Position numbers and translations under genes: made by a program
Shown here: piece after piece, positions 49,201 to 60,542 of the stretch
Numbering within the stretch: the stretch's first letter is position 1
How the letters are laid out: every line of letters begins with the position of its first letter
Source: Trichoplax sp. H2
Lineage: Eukaryota > Placozoa > Uniplacotomia > Trichoplacea
Direction: 5' to 3'
DNA length: 64,000 nt
NCBI GenBank assembly: GCA_003344405.1
Contig: NOWV01000033.1
Location: 1 to 64,000 of the forward strand
Notes under the pieces: generated by a model
What the model was told of the DNA's origin: nothing
The model's input: only the letters and a program-made list of their open reading frames with translations
Databases searched by the model: none

Positions 49201-52200
49201 GGACCAAGCAATAATTGTATCGAGTATCGCTAAGAAAATAAGTTGATATATAGATACTAACTAAAATAATCAATTAAAATATCCATTAATATGTATACTT
49301 ATAATAGATTACTCTTTCACTTTATTACAAGTCTCTTTTATTAGCTACTGTTAGGCTCAAAACACTTCTCGACACGAATTTAAATTAATAAGTTTTGAAA
49401 TCTTGTAAGTTGACTATTATAAATAATCTAGAAAACTACAGATATGCTTGTTACCGGATTTTTAGCACAGCATAGAGGACGTATAATTAATGTTTATAGA
49501 TTAATAAAGTTATTTTTTCAACTTAAGCTTAAGTAAAGTAAATAATAAAATATTTCAACTACAACTTATTTGGCTATTTTAACCCCAATAGGACTAATAA
49601 ATTCATTTTGTTAACAAAAACTCTAATTTATCACTTTTTAAACTATCGATTTTAGCTGAATGGCTAACTAATTTCCCCTTTGATACATTATATTCTTTCG
49701 TAGCCGCAAAATATAAGTAGAAAATGACTAATTCTTATTACATATTCGACAGCAGCCATATAGAAAATCATCCTCGTATAAAATACAACCAGTATAATAG
49801 AGCTAGTAACCTATTTTATTTTCAGATCTACGCATACTTTACTCAAATCCACTTAAGTCTTACGGTAGAAATAGAAGAAAAGATCTTGTAATCAAGTGCA
49901 TTAAGCGTCAAGATTAACTTAAGACCATGATAGCCTAATTATTTTTGAAAAGATTTTGACCCGTAATAGCCGTGTAAAAGATTCTCTTATTAGTTAAAAA
50001 GTTTTTTTCCCATCGTCAATCTTACCGCACCTTTCTCTCTTTTAATTTATTAACCTTTTAATAAACTATAAATCTAATGAAGCTCTGTAAGTGGCCGTAT
50101 AACTTCTGAACTCACCCTTATTGGATCTATACTTATGATTAAATTGATTTTTACGGTATATAAGAGTGAAAATAAATCATTCATTGATGGAGTTATCATT
50201 TCTCCTTGTTAACATAGTAATGGAATGGAATTGACTTCAAAATTAAATTAGGCCGGTCGCTGTGGCATCTAACACAATTCGTTATTTCCTTCTACATACA
50301 ACAGAACTACTAGTGATTAAAAAAATAAAATTAGTCAGGTAGCTGTGGTATCGATTTGTTGCTTCCTTCTATATACTAGAATAGCACATAGAGCGATAAT
50401 AATAGATCAAAAAATCTTTTCTATGGCGCAATTAGTGCCTCCTTCATTTCAATAAAATGCTAATTTCATAAGTAACCCTAGATTTATCAGCAACTTTAAG
50501 GTGTGGTATGACTATAGCCCTGGATGAAACAAAATAGCTGATTTCTAAGTTATATACTGCAGACGGGGGTCATATCTGGCAGTACAGATTAATCATCTTT
50601 TAATTAACTATTCAATCATGGTTGGCGCCAGTATGTCTTTGAAAAAAGAAATAGAGCCTATGTTAAAATAGATGTTATTTCTCTTTAATAGAAGCCTTCA
50701 TTGAGGAAAAAAACTGCTTTCTAACCTAGCTGATTTAATTGTCCATTTCCTTGTTATTTATTTTTAATCTATTAACAGAATTGTGTGCCATTTACATCAT
50801 TATGAACAATGGTGTAGTCACCGTTGCCTACGCTTGGAATATTTTCAACGATTTGAGCAATAAATTTGTTACCAATGGTACCTAAATTCATTCTAATCTT
50901 GATCTACCCTTACATTAGCATCTACGAGTATTTGTATACTAAGCATTCCCTTTTTTTGCATCATTCTCAATACTCAACAATATTAATTTAAAATGTTTGC
51001 TCTCATTCATCAATGGGACTTGTTTGCTAAAGACATTATTTAACTCTAAAGATTTTATTATTACTGTTGGCCGATTGTCTCATGTTAGCCTAGTCTTGAA
51101 TTGAAGGATATCCAATGTTGAATATTAGACATCTCCATGATTCAGATAGAATAGCTAGCAACTGATGATGGAATCTGGTCATCAAAATGATTCATTATGC
51201 AGACAGGAATCAATCTATTATTAGTAAAGCATTGACTCTGCGAAAAATTTTGACAGATCAAATAAAAAATATGGCCAATCTGTTTCAGTTTCTTAACTAG
51301 ATACTTCTTTTGCCATTTTAATTAGTGCTTGTTGCGTCTTGTTTCTCCCTCATCTTAACTTCCTCCTGGTTTACTTCCGTAAAATAATTCGATTTTGATG
51401 GTGAAAAATGGCGTGAACCTGTCTATAAGTTGCTAATTTACAGGTCATAGACGACTAGTTAGAGAAAGAATGGCTAGTCAATCTACCGTAAATGGGCTAT
51501 TTCTGTTTCGTTAGATAAATGGGCACACTACGATAAATTTATGTGTTTTTTCTCTTTCAAGTTGCCAGCTAACGATCAGTAGACACTGTAATGCCATATC
51601 TCTTTTGCAATAATAATATAAGGCTTCCTTACTGGATAATAGGACACTTTATGTGATTATTTGTTGAAATGGTACAATTCCCGAGAGGTAGCCATTTTGA
51701 GTTAAAAGTATAGAAATATAAATATGAATATAAAAAGAAACTGCTAATGTTCCGTGTTACAGTGTTAAATACTGTATTACAGTAGAAATATCTATGTTAG
51801 GATAGTACTGTTAGACTATCCTTAATTAGTTAACTTCTAATTTGGATATAGTATGTTTTAATATAGCACTGACTTTTTATGACAGTGACGCTTATACACA
51901 TACTGAAATTAATAGTTATAATAGGGAATGCAAATCATCTACTTACAGTTCGAATCATTGTGATTGCAATTTACTTATGGTAGATTGTAAATTATCATGG
52001 AAATGTTCCGTGATATGACATATCGTAATCTGACTATTCTGTATTAGTTATTACATGTCTATATTCGTAAATACTGTTGTCTGCATTGAGGGAGCAGTAG
52101 CTAAACTTAATATCTACTTCAGTAAATGATTCCGAGGTTAATTGTATTAACTATGACTCATGAACTATTGAGGAATAGTATATAAATGCAGTATATCGTG

Positions 52201-53635
52201 AAATAAAGAGAATTCTCCAACTTAGTGTTTAACGTAAAACACGAGGTGTTTAAGTCTTTGTGTAGTCTGCTAGTAGAGCAAAAGTATTTCTGATAGTGCA
52301 GATATCGTTCCTTGATACGTGGTTCAAGGAATTGACTTATTGATCGTACATTACGTTATCTTGTTGCAAAGCTGTTTTGTGACATTCCGTCAAACTAGAG
52401 ATTCATTATATAGATTAGAAATAGGAGAATAGTGTTATTAGTTGTATACAGATTCCAACACTTCTATTTTCTAGATCTCTATCCTAAAATCGATATTATG
52501 CGCTATAGTAGCTCCGAAATACAAAAATCATAATGGTAAATATGATTATGGAAAATAATATCTTTTACGTGTAAATATGTGATCATTACCGATAATGATG
52601 GTTAAAACTTGAATCACTACATTATGGTCAAAACTTATATAGGTGAAGTTGGAGTAAGGAATATCCGATATAATGATGATCAAATCGTTTAGTTAATTAC
52701 TTTTTGTTGTTGAGAGCTATGTCCAGTAGTTAGAAAACGAGAACATTTAAAATTGGTCAACTTTCCCTAAAAATTATTATGGTGAAATCGATATTGCTAT
52801 CGCCTAGCTTTTAAGATCGGATATTAAAATTTGAATCATATTATGGTAAGTATTTGTATAAGTAATTTGGAGTATGAAATTCTGATATAGAAGTAATCAG
52901 GTCGTTTAGTAATATATCAACTTTTGTTGTAAGCTATATCAAATAGTTAGAAAATAGTAATATTTAACATTGATCAATTTTCCTAAAACTAAACTATCAT
53001 GACAAATTAAATATTGCCGTCATTATCTAGATTTGAAGATCAAATTTTAAGCAAAAGCGATCCGATTCATTAAAATAGTAGCATTAAATTACGTAAGATT
53101 AAGTAAAAATTTTAGCTATTGCTTAGTTTTGAAGATCAGATTTCTTGGAAAAGCGATCCGCTTATTAAATAATAGAAATAGATTACGCAAGATGGAGTGC
53201 AAATTTGAGCTATTGCTTTGCTTTGAAGATCGGATTTTAAGTAAAAGCAATCCGTTTTACCAAAATAGTGCCATTGTCATTAGTGAGATGAAGTAAAAAT
53301 TAGTACAATTTCAAATTAAAAAAGAAACATTAAAAGTAGGCCAAGAAAAGACTTACATTATTAAATTGAAACTCTGTCTGTAGATGATATCCTTCCAAAA
53401 TATCTGCTTTAGCATTGATATCTTGGAGAGCTAAATTAACAGCAGCGTATTGATCATAACCATACCATTTTTTTGGAATCCGGTTAGGTATAAAGGTGGC
53501 AATATCAATTATTTTTATCTCGGATACATTAGAATATTGATTTGATGGAATTGTAATAATCGGATTGAAATAGATGGAAACGATAAATAAAGTAGCTACA
53601 GCACCAATACGATGTATTTTTAATAAATTCAACAT
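37215..53635 (-). CDS. Gene C: GABA-B-like class C G-protein-coupled receptor
   Basis: Predicted receptor of 819 aa from 15 exons, in order on the minus strand: 53635-53357, 46587-46450, 45362-45192, 43910-43809, 43699-43634, 43129-42935, 42059-41826, 41512-41425, 41196-41119, 40109-39959, 39691-39451, 39268-39146, 38899-38567, 38398-38276 and 37352-37215. It has a signal peptide (about 1-29), a bilobed periplasmic-binding-type ligand domain (about 34-440) and no Cys-rich linker, as in GABA-B receptors. It also has seven helices (about 465-735) and a Leu/Lys-rich coiled coil (about 755-800). Family marks are SSVAE, WNL, GWYYNTW, YDAVWILAMALNKT, FNGVT, AKTWRIHKIF, FLAFETRNI, LNDSKYIAFSIYN and FVPK. 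GABA-B receptors signal through Gi/o as heterodimers joined by the tail coiled coil; the partner is unknown. The Glu that holds the GABA amine in GABA-B1 appears to be Met (about 339), so the ligand may differ. I chose the ATG giving a clean signal peptide. Confidence 0.88.
37353..38275 (-). other. Gene C last intron
   Basis: A 923-base intron between the penultimate tail exon and the coiled-coil exon. It holds a weak internal duplication (about 37470-37550 and 37655-37730, sharing ATGA-TAAG and AATTGATCATA blocks). I saw no alternative exon. Confidence 0.6.
40562..41085. repeat. Tandem duplication (about 264 bp, two copies) in gene C intron 9
   Basis: Copies begin near 40562 and 40826. Both contain TACTTT(A/G)AAATTAGAATT (40595 and 40859), TATCAGCT(A/G)CTA, CTAATTTACT, AATAAAAATA and ACATATAAACAAA. 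They fill most of the intron between exons 10 and 9. Confidence 0.8.
42060..42934 (-). other. Gene C intron 6 with tandem duplication
   Basis: This 875-base intron carries two copies of a unit of about 135 bases starting at 42121 and 42256 (AAGTCAAAAT-ATGATTAACT, then GAT, then GCATTAGAGGGTAT or ACATTAAAGGGTAT, then TTAAGAGA). The rest, 42400-42934, shows nothing recognisable. Confidence 0.75.
43130..43633 (-). other. Gene C intron 5
   Basis: A 504-base intron between exons 6 and 5. The open frame that reads on from exon 5 to about 43475 has no receptor similarity beyond the donor at 43633, and the neighbouring introns keep phase 0. No repeat was seen. Confidence 0.65.
43911..45191 (-). repeat. 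Gene C intron 3, built almost entirely of two tandem repeat families
   Basis: One family has a unit of about 180 bases with starts at about 44004, 44183 and 44366 (CTAT-ACTA, TTGATGA-TGTA, TCTTTCAACTG). The other has a unit of 221 bases with starts at about 44430, 44651 and 44872, equally spaced (GAC-ATATTTTC, TCGAT, TTATTCGATC, TATCTGTATTTG, GATCATGATCTATAAGTATA, GCATACTGTCTA), plus a partial fourth copy at about 45097. The copies are diverged by substitutions and small indels. Confidence 0.85.
45363..46449 (-). other. Gene C intron 2
   Basis: A 1.1-kb phase-0 intron. A TATCTATCTTGATGATTATGATAACT segment at about 45838 resembles the 180-base unit of intron 3. Nothing else was recognised. 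Confidence 0.55.
50248..50415. repeat. Tandem duplication (about 83 bp, two copies) in gene C intron 1
   Basis: Units start TTAGGCCGGTCGCTGTGG at 50248 and TTAGTCAGGTAGCTGTGG at 50331, and share GGTATC or GGCATC, TTCCTTCTA(C/T)ATAC and a downstream AGTGAT/AGCGAT segment. Confidence 0.75.
51961..52400. repeat. TATA-containing dispersed module, copy 1
   Basis: Three diverged copies lie at about 51961-52400, 56490-56950 and 62585-62900. Shared blocks, in order on the plus strand, are GT(G)AATGGACATAT-like sequence, TGTATTAG(C/T)TATT, a TATA-like site (TATATAAA at 52178 here), then GTGTTTAACGTAAAAC about 50 bases later (52225), and TACGTGGTT (52317). The spacing from TATA to GTTTAAC is nearly constant. 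It could be a non-autonomous transposon or a duplicated promoter-like unit. No coding content was found. Confidence 0.55.
52591..53310. repeat. Tandem repeats flanking gene C exon 1
   Basis: Two copies of a unit of about 221-229 bases start near 52591 and 52820 (TTGAATCA, ATTATGGT, GTTTAGT, TTTGTTGT, AGTTAGAAAA, TTTCCTAAAA). They are followed by three copies of a unit of about 95 bases at 53035, 53131 and 53225 (GAAGATC-GATTTTAAG, AAAAGCGATCCG, AAATAGTA, TTTTAGCTATTGCTT). The array stops about 45 bases before the exon 1 donor. Confidence 0.85.
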
Positions 53636-56489
53636 CACGAAATTTGGATAAACTAGCTTTAATATCTTGGCCGCTTTAACATAAAATTGCAATTAACATA
53701 GCAAATTCAGTAAAATGTCTATTTGATAGTCTGGCTCCGCTAAAAGTTGATTAAAAATGATGCTAACTTTATTGGTCATCATCTATTCAATGAAACAACC
53801 TTTAAGGTGGTATTTTAATTTTTGATTTTATTCTATCTATTGATAGCGTTGATGACAAAAGCTTTTGTGGTGTCAAGATGAAAGAGAAATTTTTATTTGT
53901 AATAGAATTTCTAGAGTCTATTGAAATCGATTCATTTTATGGCAATGCTATCATTGCTGCAGTAAATCTAGTAAATCCTTTATTGATTTAGGATGGAAAG
54001 AATTTTATTATCATGTCATTATGACATCGTCGATGGATTATTAAAATTCTCCAACCTGCTTACTATTGTTATTAAAGCAGCTGGAGCAGTGTAGGCTTAA
54101 ATGCTAAATTAAAGACAATTCGAACTACAAAAGCGGAATAAGGATAGAAAAAAATGACATTACAATATTACTTAGTTTTGTCGCTAATTTTTTTACTTCA
54201 CTGCTTATATATCTTGCATGTACAATTAATATTATGAAATTAACTTATCCTTGTTAGGGACCTCCTTCTCAGCCTATCAACTCTATCGACCCTTTGCTAT
54301 AGATTGATACAATAGTTGACGTTTAATATTAAGTCAATCATGAACGAATTATGGATTAATGTCTACGTATTATTATAGAGTATTTTGTAATAAATTATTA
54401 ATGATTGATTCTAACAATCAATAGGCAGTATCTTCAAATAATGGATGTTTTTTCAGTAATTATTTACGGGTAAAAGCAAATAATCCAAAAAATACATCAG
54501 TTTTATGATGGTGTTAACTTTATTTAATTGGGTATTATTTAAGGTGTTTCATTTAATGAATCAATCTTATTAAATTTACAAATAATAAAGTCCACATGGA
54601 TCTTTCACTCTATTCTAAGTAATTTTAAGTGGATAAAATTGTAATACGGCAATAGAAAGGTTCTCGGCAACCGTATAACTCACGATAGAATAATCAGCAG
54701 ATAAGCATAGAACAGAAAAAGTAGATGTCAATTTGACTTATTGATATTCTGTATATAGATGTCTATTGCTCTATCGCCGCCTTTACTATCGTAATAGTGC
54801 AGACGGATTGAATACCATGGAAGTATTTGTTAATAAAATTACAAGTTAAAAGCCCAGGCTTAGTCATCTTCTTTTACTATCTTGCCTGTAAAATAAAGAT
54901 ATTTTAATTTGTTGTCTATATTGATTTTATCAATTCAGCACTATGCACGTAGGCATATATCATCAAATATGAGTATATCTAAGGATTCGCATTATTAAGT
55001 ATTAGTTAAGATAAAAGTTAAAGTATCCATTATAATATATGATTTCAATTTGATTTCGCTTTAATATAATTGATGTTTACTATATTACAGTACGGTACCA
55101 TTACGTAAATATATACATGCTATGGGTACATAATAAAAGTAGTTATTTTATTCTTCTACTTCTTGTTATCATGCTGACAAATGCGAATTCAAAAATTTTG
55201 AAGTCTGATTTATCTTTTTTTCGCTTACGAAACCCAGATACTGAGTTATTAGGGTAAAATACAACGTTAATGTAAAGCATGTAAACATACCTTTCCTTAT
55301 CAATTTTATATATGTAACTTTAATTAATATATCGGATAACTTTATAAGTATTTTCTTATGCGTACGGTTGATTAATGTCGCACTATTGAAAATATGTAAT
55401 TACAAGCAAGCAAAAATTTATTTTTAAGAAAAGAATATTGTAGTAATGAATTTAAATGCTGTTGTATAGCCTAGAAGTGAATTGTAGAATATCAAACATT
55501 CATAATAAATCGATAAACGAGCCAGACTTATCACTCTTAGATACCTTTATTGCCGTATTGCTTTATCAGATAATCTAGTCACATATCCTCAAGACTATTC
55601 TATACAAATTGAATTATCAACGCAATAAGCATATTAATATTAATCATGAAATTATAGAGATTGCTAAGTAGATCATTAAAATAAGTTTTCAATAAATTGC
55701 TTCAACTTAGCTTGTTTACAGGTAACATTGAGATATTTGCTTATCGTTTATGACCTTTAGCAGTAAATTAGGTTATTATGATAAATATTTGTCACCAGTA
55801 CTCATCTAATTGTTTCTATACCAATCTATCTACTTTAAATATTTGAGAAACCTTCTTACCTAGCTGCAACTGACCGATTCATTAAAAGCTACCGTATGCT
55901 TGTATTATCTTCTTATCTGACTACAGTTTCATAAAAGACATTAATTCAGGCTAAATTTTATTTAATTAAATATCGAATGGTGTATATTATATAATGTATA
56001 TGGTATTATCTATTTCATTAATATATTATTAGCTATTAATAAATAATATGAAAGATATAAAATTCTGCTAAATTAATTATTCGCTACTTTTTTCAGGTTA
56101 TTATCTTCAACGTAGCATCAATAATATGCAAAATATAACTAAGGGAAATTTTTATCTATCCTTTCTTCTGCATTACCATAATAATCATGTTATCGTATTT
56201 AAGTATTGCTATGAAGATTACCGTTATAAATAGCTATACGGAAAAAGATTGATTACAAGTAAACTTATCTTTTCAGAGATCCTATAATATACCAGCACAA
56301 TTACGGTTCGATTGGTCTATGATGTCTGTGAAGCAATAGCTGCTAAGTATACTGGAACTACATGTTCAATGAAACGCTAACTTGGAAGAATTGAACGAAG
56401 ATTATATCACGGCGCTATATCGCTGTAGAGTAGTTAGCAATATTTAGTGGTATAGCTTCATCTAGATTATGAGATAGTTTATAATTTAT

Positions 56490-56950
56490 GCGTCTTGTGC
56501 TGTAATATAGATAATCGTGACTAATTAACCTTGAATTGTATGTCATGTCTTGATGATTCTGTGAATGGACATATAGTAATTTAGCTGTCTTGTATTAGCT
56601 ATTCGATATCGATGTTCTTTAGTATCATCGCATAAATTAGGCATTTAGATATAAATTGGATATCTGATGTCATGGGCGCTTTTGATACTAATTATAATTT
56701 CTAGCTACTGTAAAAAGATATACGTATGCGTATAAACCTAGCATGTTATGTAATAGAGTTATTTCTTAAGTTCAGTGTTTAACATAAACTTAAAGGTGTA
56801 CAAATCGCTAAAGATCTGTAGAATTTAGGGATAGGTATTTCTTAGATAAATTTTTAATTCCCCAATACGTGGTTTAAAGAGACGATTTGCAGATTTAGCA
56901 TTTTCGCTATCATGCCACAGAGCTGGTTCGGGATAGATTTAACATACATG
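56490..56950. repeat. TATA-containing dispersed module, copy 2
   Basis: GTGAATGGACATAT starts at 56561, GTATAAAC at about 56730, GTGTTTAACATAAAC at about 56779 and TACGTGGTT at about 56866. Order and spacing match the copies at 52.0-52.4 kb and 62.6-62.9 kb. Confidence 0.55.
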
Positions 56951-57752
56951 TGAATGAGTCATTTTTATTTATTTAGAATACTGAAGTATTTCTCTACTTA
57001 TAGTAGCAAGCTTTCATCATTGCACAGTAGATTCAAGATAGGAGTTACTACCTCACGACCAACTTCATTTATTGATACATAAATACAAGATCTCTATAGT
57101 ATTGACATATCGGTATTTATTTATACGAGCGTGGTTGTGTCAAACAATATCGTATATTAAGCTACAGACTAAGTCAGCGGAACATATCTGACTCTAGCAA
57201 CATTATTAGAATTACGGTATCCATTCTTTAATCAGCTATCGGTATCTTTAGTATCACAAAATAAAATGATAGCGAACAAATTAAAATTTATCATTTCCAT
57301 CAGTATTATCATACTGCTTCATCGGGAGTCTAAAGTAATTAAGAGGTAAGAATCAAGCCACGATTTTTATATTCATTCCCTGAAAATACTTTGATAACAT
57401 TATTATAGATCAATCCGCGTATCAGGCAACGCACTATTCCACATACGTTGAATGTTAATAACATTAGCCAATCTGTATCATATTTGATACGCTATCAATG
57501 CCTATAATAAAATATTAAATACAGAATTTGCATTTAAAATAAAAATTAGAAAGTTTGCCTGTCGGTTTTGGCAATATCATCACAAATAGTGTACTTTTTT
57601 TATGTAACCACATACTAGTGTTAGCTATTGCATCATAGATAGCTAATTACAGTTTGATATGAAATATTTATTAGCAAAGTTATAGCGACAGATATAGATT
57701 CTCTATTAGGAGATTTAGAGTACTGGTATCTGTGTCTTTATTCTTATAGAGT

Positions 57753-57960
57753 ATATTTAGTGAGGTAAATTATTCTATGCGGCAAGGTTAAGATAAAGCG
57801 TTTATTGCAGCACGCAATAGACAAGATCCCTTCTGTATATTTATTTTCATATCGATATATTTAGTGAGATAAATTATTCTAATATGACAAGGTTAGAATG
57901 GTATGTTTATTACAGCAAGCAATGGACAAAAACTCCTTCAATAAGCTATCAAGTGTCTTC
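57753..57960. repeat. Tandem duplication (about 104 bp, two copies)
   Basis: Units start ATATTTAGTGAG(G/A)TAAATTATTCTA at 57753 and 57857 and share CAAGGTTA, GTTTATTGCAGCA or GTTTATTACAGCA, GCAATGGACAA-type sequence and CTTC. The open frame at 57884-58072 arises inside this duplication. Confidence 0.8.
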
Positions 57961-60542
57961 AAAATATTCTAGCAAGAATTTCTATTCCTTAAAAAACTGC
58001 AATATATTGTATAAATTTGATTCATCTGACAAAATAAAAACTATCTACCTTCAATCAATCATCTATCAATAATTTGTATTCAAATTAGCAACAACAAGAT
58101 TTATTTTAGCAACACAATGATATCTTGCCAATTAATTAGCAAGATCAGGATAAATTTACTATCGCAAATCCATGATTAGCCGTCATTTCTAATTAAATTA
58201 AAGCACAGCAAGGCTTTCAGTCTCACTAGAAAACTCTTAATCCACTTTATTTATAAGTGATATCACAGATTAATAAGGCTTAGGTGCTTAAAAATGGTTT
58301 AGCTGTCCGTACCACCTCATTTTCAACAAATAAAGAAACTCCACTTGTACAGATTAAAGTAAAGTCTAAACCTTTAAATTTATGGCGCCGTTATTAAACT
58401 ATTCGACCCCTAAAGATGTATTAGCAAGTATAGACTAGGTTATTGTACCAGAATATTGCATCTAAACTTAAAAATATTTACTCCCAATTTCTGATATCAT
58501 TCAGGGTGATTACACTCCGGTATGTTAACTAGTTTGCTATTTATATCTACCTATTCCTAAAGCTTATGTATCATAAACTGTAATCCGCTAAGGTTACATT
58601 TAAGGAAATCTTAAACATTCCTCACACTGAAGTATATATCAAACGTAGCATCGAAACAAAATATGGAAATGATCCATAATATATATCATATACATTACTT
58701 AATTTACTTTAATGAAGAATATCTCAACTATCTTGACTTTTATGACAAATTCCATACAAGTATACAACGATTGGCATCTGATACGTTGTAGTGATTGGGT
58801 TTTACAACCCCTTAGGTTCGCAATCGTCTAACTCAAAATCTGAGTTACTGAAATTGAGCAAACCTCTAACGTGACACAAGATCAGACAAATGCTGTGTTT
58901 AACCTAAAAAGTATCCGTTTATTAATACAACGAGAAAAGAATCCACTTTTCTTCCCTCATAATAACAGTCGAAAATGGCTAAGATAAACCCGATAATCGA
59001 CTACGCTTCCACAATAATAATTCCATGTTATCTAACAGTTATATTAAGGCATTACACAAAAACATCAGCTTATAAAGCCGACTACTGCGGCCTTCTATAC
59101 ACACATAGTACGAATAGTATAAGTACACGGTTTCATCATCAGTAATCATGAAATTACCTTATAAGTATAGTAAATTCTTCTACTTTTTAATGCTACCGTA
59201 CTTCAGTTACTACTGTAATTAGCTGAAACTACTACATACGTAATGTAACGTTTCCTATAGTTAATTGACCTCAACTTTTACCAAGTACTACCCTTAACGC
59301 ACTATCAATATTCATCGGATTTTGATCACTAATATTTGAGTTCAGCATTTATATTTATTTACGTAGCAGTTAAAGTGAAATGATAACTGACGTCCATAAA
59401 TCCTATGTTTAATCTTATTAATAAGGGCAAATAGGCAATTAGGAAGTAAAAGTAGCTTTTTATAGTTAAAAATACTTCGTTTACCAATCGCAATAATATC
59501 TCATAATGACTATGTTGGTAATTCAGTATACCAAGTATCCATTTATGTTAAATTATTCTTGAATTAGTAAAACAATCCACGTAAAAGGTGCTGTACTAAC
59601 TATGAGCGATTTTAATTATGAAGATAAAATAGTTATTTACATCGATTTTCAAGGTTGCAGCATTCTCAGTAAGGTCTAAACGAAATTAAATTATACAATA
59701 TTGTACTGTTACTCTTAGTACTAGTAATGAATTAAATCTCTAATTTTATTGCTACATTACACAGCCTATCTTGCATAGTCTATTGGTAGTATTCTTTTAG
59801 CACAAGTGTAACATTGCTATTATGTTAACTTAATCAAATTCAAATTATTTAAGAATGCAGACTGACCACAACAGTATGATATAGAGGATTTATTCATGCA
59901 ATATTCATGTTTTCATACTATTGATTTTCTAGAAAGTGATCTCTATCCAAGTGTGATATATACCGATCACGAAATTCCAAATTTTAGAAAAATAAGGGCT
60001 TTATTGAATCTTATACAAAGATTAACTACACACAGCTCTACTCTAGCCGAATACTACTACTAAAGACTTCTAGAACGAACTAACAGAATAATCTAAAGTT
60101 GCATGCTTTTATACTTTTCGTAGCATTCGCAGCTACAATCCGCATGGCAACCTTTTACCTTCTTTTACACATAGTTAAATTATTCTTAGTAAGACTATTC
60201 TACTGCGGACCATCATTAATCCCATATGGATACTACTACAGTATTTATGTAGATATTTATTCACACCAACCAAAGTACAATGAATTAACGATATCCTAAT
60301 ATATAATTTACAGTTCTATTTTTACCTATAACCTTGTTAGTAACTCAACACCTTACTGTATATAGTCATCTGTACTCTAGCATAGAGTCTATACCACTAC
60401 AGTCTATAGTTATGGCTACCAAATATCTCTTAGGATAAATATCTACCGTACATTATACTAAATATGACTAACAGTTTACAATCACAATGCTAAGTTACAT
60501 CACAATATCCTTTAAGATTTAGTTATCTGGTTCTGATCGAAT

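Larger units (their letters stand above)
46588..53356 (-). other. Gene C intron 1, about 6.8 kb
   Basis: Exon 1 ends in phase 0 at AAT|GTAAGT and exon 2 starts after TTTCAG; the joined protein reads QFNNFDPAIG without a gap, so no coding exon seems to be missing. The intron holds a short tandem repeat (50248-50415), one copy of a TATA-containing module (about 51961-52400) and tandem repeats next to exon 1 (52591-53310). I found no nested gene. It is far longer than the other introns of this gene (about 0.1-1.3 kb). Confidence 0.75.
53636..60542. other. Intergenic region between genes C and D
   Basis: This 6.9-kb stretch should contain the gene C promoter at its left end and the gene D 3' untranslated region at its right end; TTTATT at 60256 is AATAAA on the minus strand, about 280 bases past the D stop. 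It holds a copy of the TATA-containing module (about 56490-56950) and a tandem duplication at 57753-57960. Open frames at 57884-58072 and 60099-60299 have no domain or splice support. Confidence 0.6.

Noticed and set aside
57884-58072. Open frame of 62 codons between genes C and D
   Set aside because: Begins inside a tandem duplication whose other copy does not keep the frame.
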